Shown: positions 1-7,944, counted from the stretch's first letter. The stretch: 10,383 nt of DNA from CAYVKY01 sp964452115 (GCA_964452115.1 CAYVKY010000082.1:1-10383); one strand, 5' to 3'. Notes: a model not told the origin generated them from the letters alone. Numbers and translations: made by a program.

Positions 1-438
1 GTCTCTATAGTTTTTCACGGGTTCTCCCGTTTCCATATTTTTGAATTCGGGATTCTTTTCAAGCAGCGTATCCATATTATCAAGAATATTATCACCGAGA
101 ACTACTCCGATTTTAAGTCCTTTAATTCCGAGTTTCTTTGCAGTTTCCTTAATTGCTTCTCTGCACGCTTCGGGGTTCACACCTCCGCCGTTTGTAATAA
201 CTTTGAAACCTCTTTCCTTCATTAGCGGCAGAAGTTTTTCCATTAATGGCGGAATATCCATTGCATAGCCGAACGCAGGATTTTTCAGTTTCTGCTTTTG
301 CAGAATTGACATTGTCACTTCGGCAAGATAATCCATAACAAGATAATCAATCCTGCCTTCGGATGCCTGCCTGACGGGAGCATCCACAAGGTCTCCCCAG
401 AATCCCTGTCCTGAAGCAATTAATATTTTTTCTTTCAT
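1..438 (-). CDS. AtuA/DUF1446-family protein, N-terminal part (cut by window edge)
   Basis: The reading frame starts at ATG 436-438 and stays open to base 1, giving 146 residues. It begins MKEKILIASGQGFWGD and continues with DAPVRQ, DYLVMDYLAEVTMSIL, a GYAMDIPPLM stretch and ITNGGGVNPEACREA. These are recognisable N-terminal landmarks of the DUF1446 family, whose named member AtuA belongs to acyclic terpene (citronellol/geraniol) utilisation in Pseudomonas. Many family members occur outside that pathway and their reaction is unknown, so terpene catabolism should not be assumed. No signal peptide or membrane segment is seen, so the protein is probably cytoplasmic. The start lies 4 bp after the stop of the phosphorylase gene upstream, which suggests co-transcription. 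No clear Shine-Dalgarno is visible; ribosomes may re-initiate from the upstream gene. The family assignment is fairly sure; the function is not. Confidence 0.82.
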   Translation of the reverse strand, partial: MKEKILIASGQGFWGDLVDAPVRQASEGRIDYLVMDYLAEVTMSILQKQKLKNPAFGYAMDIPPLMEKLLPLMKERGFKVITNGGGVNPEACREAIKETAKKLGIKGLKIGVVLGDNILDNMDTLLEKNPEFKNMETGEPVKNYRD

Positions 439-442
439 ACAA

Positions 443-2539
443 TTATTTTGTCTTCATATAAAACATTTCATTGTATTCCTTTACCATTCTTTCGGTATTG
501 AAATACGGCGCAAGGGATGAAACCGAATTTTTGATTTTCTTTATCCAGCCTGCCGGAACTCCTTTGGAATCGCGATGATAGAAAAGGGGAATAATTTCTT
601 TTTCGAGTATGTCGTACATTGACTGCGCCTCAAACCAATCCACATCGTGCTCGGACATCTGCTCGGGATTATCGGGACTGTCAATTTTCCATCCGCATTC
701 TTTAGAGTAACCTTCAATCCACCAGCCGTCCATTATGCTCAGATTCAATCCGAGATTTGTAACGACTTTCATTCCGCTTGTTCCCGATGCTTCGAGAGTT
801 CTTCTCGGGTTATTGAGCCAAAGGTCGCATCCCGAAACGAGATTTTTTGCAACATTCATATCGTAGTTTTCCAGAAATACAATCTTGTCGTGGAAGAACG
901 GATCGGAAGTGAAATTAATGATTTCCGTCAGTAAATTTTTTCCTCCTTCATCCTGGGGATGTGCTTTTCCGGAAAAAATAAATTGTACTTTCTTATCCTT
1001 TATGCTCATTATCTTTTTGAGCCGTTCTACATCTCTGAATACTAAGTTGCTTCTTTTGTAAGTTGCGAATCTTCGTGCGAAACCGATTGTTAGCGCTTCC
1101 GGATCAAGTATGCTGTCAACTTCGCTTAATTTTTCGTGAGGCATTTGCTGCATTCTGAGCTTTTCTTTTAACCTGTTCCTCGAATAATCCACGAGTTCAC
1201 TTCTCAGAATATTTCTTGCACGCCAGATATCTTCATTGGGTACTGAAGCAATTTTGTTCCAGTGCGTTGTGCCGATATGCAGAAAATCATTTCCGAATTC
1301 TTTTTTGAAAAGGTTTTCTGCAGAGGGCGACATATAAGTACGCACATGCACGCCGTTTGTGATAGATACAATCTGGCTTCTTTCTTTCGGCAATGACCAC
1401 ATTTTTCTTGAAATAACCGCGTGAAGCTTGCTGACTCCGTTTACAAATATTGAATTGTTGATCGCAAGGCAGGCCATATTGAATTCATTAGTGCCTCTTG
1501 ACCTTTCAAGATTTCCTTCGTCAAATAAATCATCGAAACTAATATTGATTTCCTGCTCGGCATATTTTCTGAAATACCGTTCCATCTGATTTCTGTAGAA
1601 AATATCAATTCCGGCAGGAACCGGTGTATGTGTTGTGAAAATATTCGAATGATAGCATATATCGCGGGCGTCTCTAAATGAAACATTCTGAGATTTCATT
1701 GTATTCTTGATTCTTTCAAAAACAAGAAATGCAGAATGTCCTTCGTTCATATGAAATGCTTTGATATTGTTGTATCCAAGCGCTTCCAGAAGACGCATTC
1801 CGCCTATTCCAAGCACTATTTCCTGAAGTATCCTTTTATCGGTTCCGCCGCCGTATAATATATCAGTTATCCTTTTATCTTCGGCATTATTCTCATCAAT
1901 AAATGTATCGAGCAGGAAAAGTTTTATCCTGCCTACATTGAGTTTCCATATCTGTGCATATACAATCCTGTCCGAAAGATCTAAACAAATCTTCATAGGC
2001 CTGTATTCCTCATCGAGCACAAGTTCCATCGGCATCGTTGTAAAATCGTTCGTTTCATAAAGTACAGACTGCCGGTTTTGTTCATTTATATACTGTTTCA
2101 GATAGCCGTATGAATATGCAAGCCCGATTCCAACGAGCGGCAAACCGAGGTCTGAAGCCGATTTCATATGGTCACCCGAGAGCGTTCCCAGTCCTCCGGA
2201 ATAAAATTTCAGACACTTTGTTATGCCGTATTCGGCAGATAGGTAGCAGATATTCGGAGAAGTTGGTTCATAAAAATTTTTTGTAAAATAAGTATCCTTT
2301 TCGCTCAGATATTTCTTGAATTCCCTGTATACGAATCTGATTCTTTCGCGCAGGTTCTTTTTATCAATTACATCGAGCAGGTAGGATTTATTTATCGTTT
2401 CAAGAAATTTCACCGGGTTCCTGTCTGACCATTTCCAGAAATCTTCGTTTATCTCTTCAAATAGTGCAAGAAAGTCATTATTATAAGTCCAGTAAAGATT
2501 GTATGAAATTTCCTGTAATTGTCTGACTATTTCAATCAT
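443..2539 (-). CDS. glgP: Alpha-glucan (glycogen/maltodextrin) phosphorylase, GT35
   Basis: Cytoplasmic PLP-dependent enzyme that releases glucose-1-phosphate from alpha-1,4-glucan ends using phosphate. The 698 residues open with a DUF3417-like N-terminal region (about 1-90, NLYWTYNNDF). The catalytic fold follows: CYLSAEYG near 98-105, GGLGTLSGDHMKSASDLG at 115-132, HMNEGHSAF near 263, TTHTPVPAGID near 305, FSGKAHPQDEGGK in the C-terminal half, and the PLP-site signature EASGTSGMK. By my count the PLP-binding lysine is Lys591 (codon 767-769). DUF3417 plus these motifs match the archaeal/thermophile-type alpha-glucan phosphorylases rather than the E. coli GlgP/MalP branch. It appears shorter than many DUF3417 members, ending 107 residues after the lysine, but no catalytic motif is missing. 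The start is ATG 2537-2539 without a Shine-Dalgarno. It is divergent from the lipoprotein gene and directly followed by the AtuA-family gene. Confidence 0.95.
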   Translation of the reverse strand: MIEIVRQLQEISYNLYWTYNNDFLALFEEINEDFWKWSDRNPVKFLETINKSYLLDVIDKKNLRERIRFVYREFKKYLSEKDTYFTKNFYEPTSPNICYLSAEYGITKCLKFYSGGLGTLSGDHMKSASDLGLPLVGIGLAYSYGYLKQYINEQNRQSVLYETNDFTTMPMELVLDEEYRPMKICLDLSDRIVYAQIWKLNVGRIKLFLLDTFIDENNAEDKRITDILYGGGTDKRILQEIVLGIGGMRLLEALGYNNIKAFHMNEGHSAFLVFERIKNTMKSQNVSFRDARDICYHSNIFTTHTPVPAGIDIFYRNQMERYFRKYAEQEINISFDDLFDEGNLERSRGTNEFNMACLAINNSIFVNGVSKLHAVISRKMWSLPKERSQIVSITNGVHVRTYMSPSAENLFKKEFGNDFLHIGTTHWNKIASVPNEDIWRARNILRSELVDYSRNRLKEKLRMQQMPHEKLSEVDSILDPEALTIGFARRFATYKRSNLVFRDVERLKKIMSIKDKKVQFIFSGKAHPQDEGGKNLLTEIINFTSDPFFHDKIVFLENYDMNVAKNLVSGCDLWLNNPRRTLEASGTSGMKVVTNLGLNLSIMDGWWIEGYSKECGWKIDSPDNPEQMSEHDVDWFEAQSMYDILEKEIIPLFYHRDSKGVPAGWIKKIKNSVSSLAPYFNTERMVKEYNEMFYMKTK

Positions 2540-2705
2540 AATCGTTTTTAATAATATAACAACTAAGATAAAATTAATATATAAATTTTACCATTCAATA
2601 ATTTTGAACACCTGATAAATATTTGAAAATAATAAATCTTTTACGAAATATTTCTGTTAAGTTTTATATAGAATCTTTGCTGTATTATAAATTTATATCC
2701 ATTTT
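2540..2705. promoter_or_regulatory. Divergent intergenic region, AT-rich
   Basis: This 166-bp spacer lies between the divergent starts of the phosphorylase and the cytochrome lipoprotein, so it should carry promoters for both. It is very AT-rich. On the plus strand TATTAT (2683-2688) could be a -10 element for the lipoprotein gene, but the nearest -35-like hexamer, TTAAGT at 2657-2662, is 20 bp away, which is poor spacing. I see no convincing operator palindrome. The regulatory role is inferred from gene orientation only. Confidence 0.4.
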
Positions 2706-3194
2706 ATGAAATTTTCGCAAATGAAAAGAATATTTATATTGATTGTATTAACTGCGGCATTGAGTTCCTGCGGAAATCAATCCGGACAAATGCAGACACA
2801 AATAGACAGTCTGCAAAAGAAAACTGCAGATGTTTACAAACCCGGATTCGGAGAATTTATGACATACGTGCAGATACATCATGCTAAACTTTGGTTCGCA
2901 GGAGAAAATCAGAACTGGGAGCTTGCAAATTTTGAAATCAACGAAATAAAAGAAACAGTTCAGAATATTGAAAAATTTGAGAAGGACAGGGCTGAATCAA
3001 AAATCATAAATATGATTTACCCCTATATCGACAGCGTTAGTTTTGCAATTACTCAGAAGAATTCAGACATGTTTGTCAAAACATATGAATCTCTTACGGC
3101 AAATTGCAATAACTGCCACGCTCTTGTGAATTACGGATTCAATAAAGTTAAAAAACCTGATACGCCTCCATTTACAAATCAAACGTTCAAATAA
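2706..3194 (+). CDS. Lipoprotein with single c-type haem motif, cytochrome c'-like layout
   Basis: The product has a lipoprotein signal peptide: basic MKR, a hydrophobic stretch ILIVLTAAL, then lipobox LSSC with Cys22 as the likely lipidated residue. The mature part is mostly helical. One haem-attachment motif, CNNCH, lies at residues 134-138 of 162. Haem near the C terminus after predicted helices resembles cytochrome c'/c556 rather than class I cytochrome c. His58-His59 in VQIHHAKLWFAGENQNW sits in a conserved-looking stretch and could supply the distal side. The likely site is the periplasmic face of a membrane, as an electron carrier or haem/gas sensor; the partner is unknown. The listed start is ATG 2706; ATG 2721 (MKRIF) gives an equally good or better signal peptide, and neither has a Shine-Dalgarno. 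The DUF302 gene follows after 68 bp with no terminator, so the two may share a transcript. Confidence 0.8.
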   Translation: MKFSQMKRIFILIVLTAALSSCGNQSGQMQTQIDSLQKKTADVYKPGFGEFMTYVQIHHAKLWFAGENQNWELANFEINEIKETVQNIEKFEKDRAESKIINMIYPYIDSVSFAITQKNSDMFVKTYESLTANCNNCHALVNYGFNKVKKPDTPPFTNQTFK

Positions 3195-3262
3195 ACCAAT
3201 GGCTGTATCAAAGGAAGTTATAAACAGAAAAGGAAAAATTTTTATAAATAAATTATCATAAA

Positions 3263-3640
3263 ATGAATTACACAGCACAATCAGAATGCACATTTAATGA
3301 GACGCTTGAAAAACTGCAGAACGAAGCTGCAGAAAACGGTTTCAGAGTATTGCATGTTCACAATGTGCAGCAAACACTTGCCGACAAAGGTTTTAATATC
3401 GGGAAATTTTCAATAGTTGAAGTATGCAATGCAAAATTTGCTTATAAGCTTCTGACTAAGGAAATTGAGTACGGAACAATGCTGCCGTGCAAAATAAATA
3501 TATATGAGGATAAAGGCAAAGTTTGGATTTCAACACCGCTGCCGACAGATATGGTTGAGAGGTTTGAAATGGCGGGGGCAAAAGAAGTTGCTGCTGAAGT
3601 GGAGATAATTCTGAAAAAAGTTATAGACTCCGCAATTTAG
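3263..3640 (+). CDS. DUF302 domain protein
   Basis: This 125-residue protein consists of one DUF302 domain (TT1751-like fold). Landmarks are VLHVHNV at 29-35, FSIVEVCNAKFAYKLL at 49-64, and LPCKINIYEDKGKVWIS at 74-90. His31/His33, Cys55 and Cys76 lie within those family-typical segments and could form a metal, haem or redox site; this is inference, and no biochemical function is firmly known for the family. There is no signal peptide or membrane segment, so the protein is probably cytoplasmic. It follows the cytochrome-like lipoprotein gene on the same strand. Its last 20 bases (3621-3640) are also the end of the convergent pseudouridine synthase gene, and no terminator hairpin is visible there. 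The start ATG 3263 has no Shine-Dalgarno. Confidence 0.87.
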   Translation: MNYTAQSECTFNETLEKLQNEAAENGFRVLHVHNVQQTLADKGFNIGKFSIVEVCNAKFAYKLLTKEIEYGTMLPCKINIYEDKGKVWISTPLPTDMVERFEMAGAKEVAAEVEIILKKVIDSAI

Positions 3641-4607
3641 AAAGTACTGCTTTCATATCATCGGGTAATTCGGATTCAAAATAAATTTCCTCCTTAGTAT
3701 ATGGGTGAACAAAGCCGATTACTTTAGCGTGAAGCGCCTGCCTTGGCATCATTTCAAGCAGGTTATTTATGGTTGCTTTATTTACCGAAGTCATATTAAC
3801 CGAATGCGGTTTTCTGCCGCCGTAAGTGTCATCACCGAAAATCGGATGACCGATTGAAGAAAAATGAACTCGTATCTGATGCGTCCTACCCGTGCGGAGG
3901 CGTAGTTTTATAAGTGACATCAGTTCATATTCTTCCAAGACTTCATATTCCGTAACTGCAGTTTTTCCTGTTTCCTCCTCTTCGGGTATAATAGACATTT
4001 TTTTCCTGTCTGATTTATCCCTTCCGATTTTTGCGGAAATAATTCCCCGTTTTTCTTTTAGTCTTCCCCATACAATTCCGTTGTATTCCCGTTTTACAGT
4101 ATGTTTGAAAAACTGTTCGGCAAGTTTTCTGTGTGCAAATTCATCTTTTGCTATTACGAGAAGTCCCGATGTATCTTTATCGAGGCGGTGAACTATTCCC
4201 GCTCTTACAAATCCGTTTAAATCCGAAAGAGATTCGTTTCTGATTTTTGCGTGATACATCACAGCGTTCACAAGTGTACCCGAATAGTTTTTATAAGCAG
4301 GGTGTGTGACCATTCCCGCAGGTTTGTTAACGATTAACAGTGCCGCGTCTTCATACACAATGTTCAGGGGGATATCTTCAGGCTCGATGTCCATTTTCTC
4401 GGGAACGGGCAGTTCGATGTCTATTTCGTCATATGGTTTTACGAGATAGCTGGATTTTACAATATCCCCGTTTACAGTAACATACCCGAGGTCTATAGCC
4501 TTCTGAACTCTTGCCCTCGAAGCATTTTCGATAAATAAAGTAATGTATTTATCTATTCTTGTTCTGTCTTTTATATTCGGAACGGAGAATTTGTAGAATT
4601 TTTCCAT
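3621..4607 (-). CDS. rluD: RluD-type 23S rRNA pseudouridine synthase (RluA family)
   Basis: Cytoplasmic enzyme that isomerises specific uridines to pseudouridine in 23S rRNA. From ATG 4605-4607 the protein has 328 residues, close to E. coli RluD (326). An S4 RNA-binding domain occupies about 15-75 (RIDKYITLFIENASRARVQKAI, then GYVTVNGDIVKSS). The catalytic domain follows, with NKPAGMVTHPA near 94-104, the signature GIVHRLDKDTSGLLVIAKD (catalytic Asp143 by my count), and RTGRTHQIRVHFSSIGHPIFGDDTYGG near the C-terminal third. The frame can be extended upstream to a TTG at 4626-4628, adding MFHLIFF, but the ATG fits the family start better. S4 plus this signature supports RluD over RluA, which lacks S4; RluC-like specificity cannot be excluded. 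It is convergent with the DUF302 gene (20-bp overlap) and divergent from the next gene. Confidence 0.93.
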   Translation of the reverse strand: MEKFYKFSVPNIKDRTRIDKYITLFIENASRARVQKAIDLGYVTVNGDIVKSSYLVKPYDEIDIELPVPEKMDIEPEDIPLNIVYEDAALLIVNKPAGMVTHPAYKNYSGTLVNAVMYHAKIRNESLSDLNGFVRAGIVHRLDKDTSGLLVIAKDEFAHRKLAEQFFKHTVKREYNGIVWGRLKEKRGIISAKIGRDKSDRKKMSIIPEEEETGKTAVTEYEVLEEYELMSLIKLRLRTGRTHQIRVHFSSIGHPIFGDDTYGGRKPHSVNMTSVNKATINNLLEMMPRQALHAKVIGFVHPYTKEEIYFESELPDDMKAVLSKLRSL

Positions 4608-4684
4608 AAAAAAAATTAAGTGAAACAAATCCGGATTTCAAACGGATAATAACAAGAAACAATTTAATCAATGTTCTTAAAAAA

Positions 4685-4690
4685 AAGGAG
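4685..4690 (+). promoter_or_regulatory. Strong Shine-Dalgarno (AAGGAG)
   Basis: AAGGAG sits 8 bases before ATG 4699 and fixes that start. It stands out because no other gene in the window shows an obvious Shine-Dalgarno at this distance, suggesting high translation of this small secreted protein. Confidence 0.85.
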
Positions 4691-4698
4691 ACAAAAAA

Positions 4699-5076
4699 AT
4701 GAGAAACTTCAAATATATAATGGCGGCAATCGCAATAACTATTCTGGTATCAGGTTTCGCAAATGCGGCAACAAATGATACCAAAGACCCGTATCCGTCT
4801 GCGATAAAAATCAGATCTCTGAATTACCAGATTACGAATGAAATTAAAGATCTGTTTACTCTGCCGGTTTATCTGAAATATTCGGATAAAAATCTTAAAG
4901 GCACCACAACTGTATTGATAAGTGTCGCTGAAAATGGAAAAATAGGAATTGAACAAATTTCCGGATTAAATAACCAGCTCAACAATTACGTCAGGGACAG
5001 AATTGAGAGTTTGAATTTGTGGACGAGTCCTATTTATGGCAAAAGTCAGTTTATTTACAAATTTATAGTGTCCTGA
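4699..5076 (+). CDS. Small secreted protein with TonB-C-terminal-like region
   Basis: This 125-residue protein starts with a clear Sec signal peptide: RNFK, hydrophobic IMAAIAITILVSGF, and cleavage likely after ANA (residues 21-23). The mature part is about 100 residues. The segment from about 55 on (LPVYLKYSDKNLKGTTTVLI, then SVAENGKIGIEQISG, NNYVRDRIESL and a final FIYKFIV strand) has the beta-alpha-beta pattern and the 'G-T-V-V-...-NG-K-I' texture of TonB C-terminal-like proteins common in Bacteroidota. The N-terminal membrane anchor and proline-rich linker of real TonB are absent, so it is not an energy transducer. I do not recognise a specific function; periplasmic location is inferred. 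It has its own strong Shine-Dalgarno and a strong terminator, so it is probably monocistronic. The start is divergent from rluD across about 90 bp. Confidence 0.8.
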   Translation: MRNFKYIMAAIAITILVSGFANAATNDTKDPYPSAIKIRSLNYQITNEIKDLFTLPVYLKYSDKNLKGTTTVLISVAENGKIGIEQISGLNNQLNNYVRDRIESLNLWTSPIYGKSQFIYKFIVS

Positions 5077-5106
5077 TGAAAGTGTTATCCTTCGAACCTC
5101 CAAGGG

Positions 5107-5144
5107 AACGCCGCATTTTCTTAGTAAAAAAGCGGCGTTTTTTT
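5107..5144 (+). terminator. Rho-independent terminator after the secreted-protein gene
   Basis: AACGCCGC (5107-5114) pairs perfectly with GCGGCGTT (5132-5139), and TTTT 5116-5119 can extend the stem with AAAA 5127-5130 after an A-A mismatch. A run of seven T (5138-5144) follows. It lies about 30 bp after the stop at 5076. Confidence 0.92.
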
Positions 5145-5158
5145 ATTTAATATTTAAC

Positions 5159-5187
5159 TTGAAATTCCATATTCTAACCGATATATT
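5159..5187 (+). promoter_or_regulatory. Sigma70-type promoter for the transglycosylase gene
   Basis: TTGAAA (5159-5164) and TATATT (5182-5187) are separated by exactly 17 bp and lie between the preceding terminator and the ATG at 5212. Predicted transcription would start near 5194, leaving a short leader of about 18 nt with no Shine-Dalgarno. The match is by eye; there is no experimental support. Confidence 0.6.
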
Positions 5188-5211
5188 TTACTGTATTTAA
5201 AATTTATAACT

Positions 5212-7803
5212 ATGCAGAGAAAAAGCATTTTACTTTTATTGTCTTTCGTCTTAAGTGTAATGGTGGGAATGTATCTATCAGGTTGTTCCTCTTCAAATGA
5301 AGTAATAGTATCGGAAGAGGAAAAACTTGCAAAACAAAGGATGAAAGATTCCGTAGAATTTTACGGAATTTTGTCAGATAGCTATGAGCTATATCAGAAA
5401 TCTCTTGAAGATAATAAAGGGGGAAACGAAAATTCTTCTAAAAAAGAATTTGACAGAGCCCTTAAAAAACTCAATAAAGCTGAAAGCAAATTTCTGAAAG
5501 ACTCATCTTATGTAAACTGGCAAAAAGATTATAAAGACCTCGCTGTTAGCATCACTTCGGATTACCTGACGATTCACAAAGATATAGAACCCGGAAGTCC
5601 TGTATTTTCATTCGCTGAAAAATATGATGTAAAATTTGAAAGAGTTGAAAATTCAGTAGGGCTTAAAAACGAAGATGTCGGAGTGATTGAAGGAAGCGAA
5701 GAAATAAAATATGAAAAAAACGATGCAGTAAAAGAGTATCTGGAATTTTTTTCAAACACTCAGAGAGGCAGGGGATTCGTTGACAAAACGCTTTACAGGT
5801 CAGGAAAATATTTTCCGACGATGAGGAAAATTCTTCGTTACCACGGAGTACCCGAAGATCTGGTGTTTCTGTCAGTTCAGGAATCAGGGCTGAATCCCAC
5901 AATTGTATCCAAGGCAGGTGCTGTCGGAATGTGGCAGTTTATGTCAACGACAGGCGCAGCTTACGGACTCTACAACGACGGATACCGGGATGACAGGCGT
6001 GACTTTGAAAAAGCAACGGACGCAGCGGCACGCCATCTTAAAGACCTTTACAGAAGTTTCGGCGACTGGTTCCTCGCATTCGGTGCCTATAACGCGGGAC
6101 CGGGCAGAATTACAGGTGCAATAAGTAAAGCAAACTCGAATAACTACTGGGAAATAAGAAACTATCTTCCCGGAGAAACTAAAAATTATGTACCGTCAAT
6201 TCTTGCGCTGTCTTATATATTCAGAAATCCCGCCGAATACGGTTTTAAAAATGTTGAATACGCATCACCGCTGGCATTCGACAGAATGAATATCAAAGGT
6301 TCATTACCTCTTGATAAAATTGCAGAATTCTGCGAATCTGATGTTGAGACGATAAGGGAGTTAAATCCTGAACTTCTTACCGATTCACTTCCGCAGTATG
6401 ATGTACCGTATCAGGTAAGGCTTCCGAAAGGTACGTTTGATGACTTTGTAAAGAACTATAAAAATTCGGATAATTTTGCAGCAAACGGATTGCAGACACC
6501 CGAATTTGCCGGGACTGAAAATAAATTGTACGATGAAACTTATCAGTCGTTTATAACATATAAGGTAAAAAATTATTCACCTGAGGATATAAAAACTATC
6601 GGCTTTGCGGATAAAAAAATGAAAGTGGATTTTATGTACAGAAAGCCGCGTGAACTCACGGCAATTGCAGATTCATTTAATGTAAGACCGATGGATATAC
6701 GGTTATGGAATCATTTACAGGTCGGCGCATATCCGAAAGACAGTACATATTTATCCGTATATATGAATGAAAATGATTATAACAAATTTTTCGGAATAGT
6801 AAAAGTTGAAGAAAAAACTCCCGATAGTTCGCTTGTAAAAGTTAAAGAAGAAGTAAAGACGGAACCGGTTATAAAGAATAAACCTGTAACTGAAAATAAA
6901 ACTACGCCGGTTAAGAAAAAACCGACAGGTAAGGAGTCAAGCTATACAGTCCGCGAAGGTGATTCACTCGGACTGATAGCCTCAGATTACGGAGTAACAA
7001 TTGCAGAACTCCGCGATTGGAATAATATACAAGGCGATAAAATTCTCATCGGACAGAAATTAAAACTTTACGGTGCAAAAGTTCCGAAGGAAAAGACAAA
7101 AGAAAAAGCCACAACATACACAGTTCAGGAAGGCGATTATCTTTCGGTGATTGCAGAAAATTACGGCGTATCGCTACAGAATCTTAAAGACTGGAATGAA
7201 CTTGAATCAGATGTGATTTATCCGGGACAGGAACTCACACTCGTAAAACCTGTTGAAACCAAAAAAGAAAAATCAACGGTAAAAGATAAAGGAGCGAAAA
7301 CGCATAAAGTCAAGGAAGGTGAAAATCTTACTCTGATTGCGAATAAATATGAAGTATCTCCGGATGACATAATGGAATGGAATTCACTTGAATCCGATGT
7401 GATACAGGCAGGTCAGGTGCTGGTAGTATCCGAACCGCAGAAAAAAGTCAAAGAAAAAAAGGGCAGTAAAACAACTCACAAAGTAACATCAGGTGAAACA
7501 TTAAGCTCTATTGCAGACGATTACGGAGTTACCATTGACAATATAAAAGAATGGAATTCGCTAAAAAGTGATATAATCAAAACAGGTCAGAATCTGGAAA
7601 TATATACAAAAGGAGCGGCAAAAGAAAAAACAGCATCCAAAGAAAAAACGGTAAAGAAAGTAAAATCCTATACCGTTAAGAAAGGCGACACGCTTCAGGC
7701 AATTGCGGATAAATTTGATGTAACGATGAAAGAAATCAAAAAGTGGAACAAAATGAAAAATGATGTAGTCAAAACAGGTCAGGTATTAAAAGTGTCAGAA
7801 TAA
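5212..7803 (+). CDS. mltD: MltD-like lytic murein transglycosylase lipoprotein with five LysM repeats
   Basis: Cleaves peptidoglycan between MurNAc and GlcNAc to form 1,6-anhydro ends. The 863 residues begin with a lipoprotein signal (RKS, hydrophobic LLLLSFVLSVMVGMYL, lipobox LSGC, Cys25), placing it in a membrane facing the wall, probably the outer membrane. Residues 30-190 are charged and lysine-rich without a known domain. The SLT domain is about 195-340: VQESGLNP with catalytic Glu224 (codon 5881-5883), SKAGAVGMWQFM at 233-244, and AFGAYNAGPGRI at 289-300. Two degenerate LysM-like segments follow (about 365-405 and 470-515). Five clear LysM repeats start near 577, 635, 697, 755 and 819, each with a (Y/H)xV..G(D/E).L..IA pattern, separated by Lys/Glu-rich linkers. 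E. coli MltD is about 450 residues with two LysM, so this version is much longer. It has its own promoter and terminator. Confidence 0.95.
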   Translation: MQRKSILLLLSFVLSVMVGMYLSGCSSSNEVIVSEEEKLAKQRMKDSVEFYGILSDSYELYQKSLEDNKGGNENSSKKEFDRALKKLNKAESKFLKDSSYVNWQKDYKDLAVSITSDYLTIHKDIEPGSPVFSFAEKYDVKFERVENSVGLKNEDVGVIEGSEEIKYEKNDAVKEYLEFFSNTQRGRGFVDKTLYRSGKYFPTMRKILRYHGVPEDLVFLSVQESGLNPTIVSKAGAVGMWQFMSTTGAAYGLYNDGYRDDRRDFEKATDAAARHLKDLYRSFGDWFLAFGAYNAGPGRITGAISKANSNNYWEIRNYLPGETKNYVPSILALSYIFRNPAEYGFKNVEYASPLAFDRMNIKGSLPLDKIAEFCESDVETIRELNPELLTDSLPQYDVPYQVRLPKGTFDDFVKNYKNSDNFAANGLQTPEFAGTENKLYDETYQSFITYKVKNYSPEDIKTIGFADKKMKVDFMYRKPRELTAIADSFNVRPMDIRLWNHLQVGAYPKDSTYLSVYMNENDYNKFFGIVKVEEKTPDSSLVKVKEEVKTEPVIKNKPVTENKTTPVKKKPTGKESSYTVREGDSLGLIASDYGVTIAELRDWNNIQGDKILIGQKLKLYGAKVPKEKTKEKATTYTVQEGDYLSVIAENYGVSLQNLKDWNELESDVIYPGQELTLVKPVETKKEKSTVKDKGAKTHKVKEGENLTLIANKYEVSPDDIMEWNSLESDVIQAGQVLVVSEPQKKVKEKKGSKTTHKVTSGETLSSIADDYGVTIDNIKEWNSLKSDIIKTGQNLEIYTKGAAKEKTASKEKTVKKVKSYTVKKGDTLQAIADKFDVTMKEIKKWNKMKNDVVKTGQVLKVSE

Positions 7804-7830
7804 ATAATTAATTAAATTTGTGTATCAGAA

Positions 7831-7862
7831 AAGACCGCAAAATGACTGCGGTCTTTTTTTTT
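7831..7862 (+). terminator. Rho-independent terminator after mltD
   Basis: AAGACCGCA (7831-7839) pairs perfectly with TGCGGTCTT (7847-7855) around a 7-nt loop, followed by T at 7854-7862. It lies 27 bp after the stop at 7803. Confidence 0.93.
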
Positions 7863-7864
7863 AT

Positions 7865-7894
7865 ATTAAAATTTTCAAAATCAAAAATTTTAAT
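7865..7894. repeat. AT-only inverted repeat
   Basis: ATTAAAATTTT (7865-7875) and its exact reverse complement AAAATTTTAAT (7884-7894) flank an 8-nt spacer. It sits between the mltD terminator and the tRNA gene. With no G or C in the stem it would be weak as RNA; it may instead act as an AT-rich upstream element for the tRNA promoter or be chance in AT-rich DNA. Confidence 0.5.
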
Positions 7895-7944
7895 GAATTT
7901 TGCTATTGTAACAAATTTTTAAAAGAGTTAATTTTGAATTCGTT

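Noticed and set aside
4608..4628. Upstream TTG start for the pseudouridine synthase (7 extra residues)
   Set aside because: The ATG at 4605-4607 gives the family-typical N terminus and length; the extra residues are hydrophobic and not expected for this enzyme.
4629..4647. Short inverted repeat ATCCG/CGGAT between rluD and the secreted-protein gene
   Set aside because: Only 5 bp per arm with a 9-nt spacer, not tied to a clear promoter; likely chance.
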